Positions 6,139-9,486 of a stretch of 9,486 nucleotides of DNA are shown in pieces. Numbering within the stretch: the stretch's first letter is position 1; each line of letters opens with the position of its first letter. A program made the translations under genes and the position numbers. The notes under the pieces were generated by a model that saw only the letters and a program-made list of their open reading frames with translations, was not told the origin of the DNA and searched no databases. The stretch is from Sulfurimonas sp. (GTDB taxonomy: Bacteria > Campylobacterota > Campylobacteria > Campylobacterales > Sulfurimonadaceae): contig NVXO02000007.1 of NCBI GenBank assembly GCA_002733945.2, forward strand, positions 70,029 to 79,514, read 5' to 3'.

Positions 6139-8184
6139 ATGAAGAATATCTCTATTAAAATACAAATTTTAGGCTTATTAGCAGTTTCGTTAATTACATT
6201 AACAAGTATACTGACATTTACATCTGTAAGTAAAAATACAAATGCTATTATGCAAAATAGTTACAATAGTTTAACATCTGCAAGAGATTCAAAGTCTCAA
6301 CAAATTATAAATTTCTTTTCTCAAAGAAAAATTGACATAGAAGTATTAGCTGAAAGTGAACTACTTATTAACTTGATGGATAGTCTGTCTGAACTTGAAG
6401 AAGAAATAGACATAGACTCAGAGTCTACATTTCCAGTTGATGACCCTTTAGTTGGGTCTGCTACAGATCCATATGAGCATTATTTTGAGCAGTACATTAA
6501 AGGCTATGGATATCAAGACATATACTTAATAGACTCATTTAGTGGACAAATTATATACTCTCAGGCTAAGGAGTCTGATTATGGGGCTAACTTACTGAGT
6601 GGAGAGTTAAAAAGCAGTGCCTTAGGTCAAGTTTTTAAAAAAACTAACCTGAGTAATACAACAACTCTAGTAGATATGCAAACATATGCTCCAAGTGCAA
6701 ACAATCCTGTAATGTTTTTAGCAACACCTGTATATATGTATAAACGAAAGGTAGCTATATTAGTATTTGAGATTTCTGATGTAACTATAAATAAAATCAT
6801 GCACTTTAGAGAAGGATATTTTAGTACACAAGAGGACTTTTTAGTCGGTCAAGATATGCGTATGAGAAGTGATAGTTACTTAGATGCAACAAATCATAGT
6901 GTAGATACATCTTTTAGTGATTCACTCAACGGCAGTTGTGATACACGAGCAGTACAAAATGCTTTTTTAGATAAAAAAGGGACTTCTCTCCTTACAAACT
7001 ATAATGGAGATACAGTATTATCTGCTTATGCACCTGTAGAAATTAGTGAAGGAATCACTTGGGCAATAATATCTAATATTCATAAAAATGAGATAAATAT
7101 TGTCTCAAATTCAATCAGAAATTCTCTTGTTATGCAAGGTCTTATTATTTTGTTGATAGTTATCTCTATCGCTCATTTTATTATTTTGAAAAATGTTATA
7201 AAACCTCTTAATGTTTTTAAAAATAAGATTCTTGAAATTACATCTACTCATAATTTAACTCAAAAAATAAATACAAATGCTCCCTCGGAGATAAGAGATA
7301 TGGCACTTAATTTTAACTCTTTGTTAAACTCTCTACATGGACTAATACTCAATTCTAAGGTATCAGCTGACAAAAATGCTTTAATCTCTAAGGAGCTATC
7401 TACTACAGCTTTTGAAGTTGGAAAGAATGTTAAGGATTCAGTACTTATAGTTAACGACTGTACAAAAACTGCTCTCTCTGTTCAAGATGAAATTACATCT
7501 TCAATCTTTGAGGCTCAAGAGAGTAAAAAAGAGATTATAACAGCTAATGACAATCTGAAAAATGCAAAAACTGACATTATCTCTCTTGCATCTAAAGTAG
7601 AGAGTGTTTCCCTCACAGAATCAGGGTTGTCCCAAAGTATGCAAACATTATCTCATGATGCTGATGAAGTTAAAACAGTTTTGGATATTATAGGTGATAT
7701 AGCAGACCAGACTAACTTACTTGCGCTAAACGCAGCAATTGAAGCTGCTCGTGCTGGTGAGCATGGTAGAGGTTTTGCAGTAGTTGCTGATGAAGTTAGA
7801 AAACTAGCTGAGAGAACTCAAAAAACTTTATCTGAGATAAATACTACCATCAGTATCGTAGTACAGTCAATTTCTGATGCCTCATTCCAAATGGATAATA
7901 ATTCTAAAGATATTCAAGAACTAGTTAACATTGCAAAAGATGTAGAAGCTAAAATATCTGATACTGTAAGTATTGTAAACAAGGCCGTAGACGCTAATGA
8001 TAGAACCGTTCTAGACTTTGAAAATACTGGGAAAAATATAGAAAAAATTGTCAATAAGGTTGAAGAAATAAATACTATATCTTCGATAAACTCTAATAGT
8101 GTACAAGATATAGCCCTGTCGTCTAAACATCTAAATACATTAGCCGATGAACTGCATAAAGAGCTTGAAACTTTTAAAACTTAA
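6139..8184 (+). CDS. Methyl-accepting chemotaxis protein with periplasmic Cache-type sensor
   Basis: A 681-residue chemoreceptor that should report a ligand signal to CheA/CheW and so steer motility. Order of parts: short cytoplasmic start; TM1 about 8-30; periplasmic sensor about 31-328; TM2 about 330-350; HAMP about 351-405; methylation helices and signalling hairpin 406-681. The sensor has Cache-like traits, namely [15 protein letters not shown] (127-141), a [13 protein letters not shown] run (234-246) and [10 protein letters not shown] (292-301). An acidic stretch at 85-97 lies in the distal part. The hairpin tip is canonical: [21 protein letters not shown] starts at 520 and [18 protein letters not shown] follows (543-560). 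The C terminus ends in LETFKT with no clear CheR-docking pentapeptide. The ligand cannot be told. It sits 65 bp after the EAL gene with its own promoter-like region and converges on the kinase gene. Confidence 0.92.
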   Translation: MKNISIKIQILGLLAVSLITLTSILTFTSVSKNTNAIMQNSYNSLTSARDSKSQQIINFFSQRKIDIEVLAESELLINLMDSLSELEEEIDIDSESTFPVDDPLVGSATDPYEHYFEQYIKGYGYQDIYLIDSFSGQIIYSQAKESDYGANLLSGELKSSALGQVFKKTNLSNTTTLVDMQTYAPSANNPVMFLATPVYMYKRKVAILVFEISDVTINKIMHFREGYFSTQEDFLVGQDMRMRSDSYLDATNHSVDTSFSDSLNGSCDTRAVQNAFLDKKGTSLLTNYNGDTVLSAYAPVEISEGITWAIISNIHKNEINIVSNSIRNSLVMQGLIILLIVISIAHFIILKNVIKPLNVFKNKILEITSTHNLTQKINTNAPSEIRDMALNFNSLLNSLHGLILNSKVSADKNALISKELSTTAFEVGKNVKDSVLIVNDCTKTALSVQDEITSSIFEAQESKKEIITANDNLKNAKTDIISLASKVESVSLTESGLSQSMQTLSHDADEVKTVLDIIGDIADQTNLLALNAAIEAARAGEHGRGFAVVADEVRKLAERTQKTLSEINTTISIVVQSISDASFQMDNNSKDIQELVNIAKDVEAKISDTVSIVNKAVDANDRTVLDFENTGKNIEKIVNKVEEINTISSINSNSVQDIALSSKHLNTLADELHKELETFKT

Positions 8185-8218
8185 AAAAAGTATTATGTTC
8201 TAATCTGAATTAATACTT
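8181..8218 (-). terminator. Rho-independent-type terminator of the histidine kinase gene
   Basis: Perfect 8-bp inverted repeat AAGTATTA (8188-8195) and TAATACTT (8211-8218) with a 15-base loop. Read on the - strand the hairpin is followed by a run of seven Ts (complement of 8183-8189), so it suits transcripts of the kinase gene. The first arm lies within the last kinase codons and the T-run ends at the chemoreceptor stop codon. The stem is AT-rich, so strength is uncertain. On the + strand no T-run follows. Confidence 0.55.
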
Positions 8219-9453
8219 ATGGGTATGCTTATACTAAAACAGCAACCATCTGTAATGTTTTTTAAAGATAAAGTACCTTTCATTCTATTCTCAATAATAT
8301 TTTTGGCAAGGTATAGCCCTATACCAGTTCCACTAGAGACACCTTTTGTGGTGTAGTAAGCTTCAAAAACTTTATTGATAATACTCTTAGAAATTCCTCC
8401 ACCATTATCAGATATTTCTATGAGGACATTTTTATCTTTTTGTAGAATTTTTATATGTATTTTACCTTCTTTAACATTACCTTTAAGTATATTTTCTTTA
8501 ATGGCATCAACAGCATTATTTATTAGAATTAAAATCACCTGTTTAAATTCATTTTCTATACCTTTGACCCCCATTTTTAAAGTAGACTCATAAGTACTTA
8601 CTATGTTAAATGCTTTAAACTGTGCCTCAAAGATATGAAATGTTTCTTCAATAACGGTGCAGGGAACAAAAGTTGAATTCTCTTTATATGGATGAAGAAA
8701 TTTTCTAAAGTCATCTATTGTATTTGACATAAGATTTATATTAGTAGATAGTAAAGCCATAGTACTTAGAAAATCCTCTTCTTTAAAACCGAAGAACTGA
8801 TATTCTGTTTCTAGTTTTGCTGAAGCTAAACCAATGATATTTAATGGTTGTCTCCACTGATGAGCAATAGATTCTAACATCTCTCCCATAACTACTTGTC
8901 TTGATTGATGTAACATTATGGTTTCTTGATCTTGTCTCTTTTTTATCTCTGCTTGAACGCTACTCTCTAAATCCTCGTTGAGTCTTTGAATTTCTTGATT
9001 TTTCTCTTCTAAGGCGAGTTGGACCATTTTAAGTTCAGTTATATCTCTTCCTGTTCCAACAGTTCCTAAAATATTGTTATCTTTATCATAAAAGGGTGCT
9101 TTAAATACTTCTAGATAAAGCATTTTCCCTTTTACATTTCCAAACTCTTCAAACTTCATCGATTTATTATTATCTATAACTTCTTGATCACTATTGAAGC
9201 AAAGTTCTCCAAAAGTATGCCACTCAGGATTCTCTGGATGTGTGTCTCTTTCTCTAAGTGCAAAATAAACATCATTTTTTCCAACAACTTCTTCAGTGCT
9301 TTTTGCCATAAGAAGACCATGGCAGAGTGCTTTATTTGCATAAATATATGTGCCGTCTCTGTCTTTGACCCAAAGCATATCAGGAAGGTTCTGAGTTAAG
9401 AGTTTTACAAGACCACTATTGTGTTCTTTTAAAGTTTCGATTTGAAATGACAT
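8200..9453 (-). CDS. Cytoplasmic PAS-domain sensor histidine kinase
   Basis: A 417-residue kinase without transmembrane segments. A PAS domain covers about 16-140 (NLPDMLWVKDRDGTYIYAN at 22-40; GTVGTGRDITELK at 130-142 is the typical PAS end). A coiled coil at 143-185 leads to the dimerisation and phosphoacceptor region with H198 in SIAHQWRQPLN. The ATP-binding domain follows: N box ILINNAVDAI (309-318), G1 D349-NGGG (349-353), F box VFEAYYTTK (362-370) and G2 GTGIGLYLA (375-383). All catalytic boxes appear intact. It would autophosphorylate H198 and pass the phosphate to a response regulator; none is encoded beside it, so it is an orphan as far as the window shows. The PAS signal is unknown. 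The ATG is supported by AAGGAAA on the - strand (complement of about 9457-9463), six to seven bases upstream. It converges on the chemoreceptor gene with a 15-bp gap. Confidence 0.92.
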   Translation of the reverse strand: MSFQIETLKEHNSGLVKLLTQNLPDMLWVKDRDGTYIYANKALCHGLLMAKSTEEVVGKNDVYFALRERDTHPENPEWHTFGELCFNSDQEVIDNNKSMKFEEFGNVKGKMLYLEVFKAPFYDKDNNILGTVGTGRDITELKMVQLALEEKNQEIQRLNEDLESSVQAEIKKRQDQETIMLHQSRQVVMGEMLESIAHQWRQPLNIIGLASAKLETEYQFFGFKEEDFLSTMALLSTNINLMSNTIDDFRKFLHPYKENSTFVPCTVIEETFHIFEAQFKAFNIVSTYESTLKMGVKGIENEFKQVILILINNAVDAIKENILKGNVKEGKIHIKILQKDKNVLIEISDNGGGISKSIINKVFEAYYTTKGVSSGTGIGLYLAKNIIENRMKGTLSLKNITDGCCFSISIPISINSD

Positions 9454-9486
9454 ATCTTTCCTTTTTTAAGTGGTGATTGTAATACT

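Noticed and set aside
8375..8593. Open frame on the + strand antisense to the kinase ATP-binding domain
   Set aside because: Overlaps conserved kinase motifs on the other strand and encodes nothing recognisable.
9184..9399. Open frame on the + strand antisense to the PAS domain
   Set aside because: Mirror frame of the PAS coding sequence; no ribosome site or domain.
1..9486. CRISPR array, tRNA, rRNA, insertion sequence or integrase
   Set aside because: No regularly spaced repeats, cloverleaf-like sequence, terminal inverted repeats or transposase/integrase coding sequence was seen.

Overview
The window looks like chromosomal DNA of a low-GC member of the Campylobacterota (Sulfurimonas/Arcobacter-like). 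The basis is an AT-rich genome with Shine-Dalgarno starts, an EAL protein and a Cache-type chemoreceptor close together, and a histidine kinase with the H-box core IAHQWRQPLN that is common in that group. The genus is an inference from protein style, not from a marker gene.

Left block (1-3724, + strand) is a compact defence operon. It starts inside a type I restriction-modification specificity gene (hsdS), whose last codons overlap the start of a TIR-domain gene. A DUF262 gene follows after 30 bp, and a MAE_28990-like HEPN gene starts on the base after the DUF262 stop codon. The HEPN gene is split by an apparent single-base frameshift near 3372: the N-terminal half (3091-3393) and the C-terminal half, which carries the R-x4-H motif (3365-3724), are in different frames. 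The tight packing suggests one transcript that joins DNA-target recognition (HsdS), a probable NAD-processing TIR effector and a DUF262/HEPN nuclease-type pair. This block reads as more AT-rich than the DNA to its right and looks like part of a defence island whose right edge is near 3725.

Right block (3734-9486) reads as ordinary chromosome. A family-4-type uracil-DNA glycosylase gene (- strand) converges on the HEPN gene; its iron-sulfur cysteines are present but its catalytic-pocket motifs are altered. It is divergent from a GGDEF-EAL protein (+) with a broken cyclase motif and an apparently intact phosphodiesterase domain. Next comes a transmembrane Cache-HAMP chemoreceptor (+), preceded by an 11-bp-period direct repeat that could be a response-regulator site. 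The last gene is a soluble PAS histidine kinase (-) that converges on the chemoreceptor, with a terminator-like hairpin in the 15-bp gap and its own 3' end. The right block is therefore mostly signalling (c-di-GMP turnover, chemotaxis, two-component sensing). No RNA gene, CRISPR array, transposase or attachment site was recognised, and no gene-free stretch exceeds about 110 bp.
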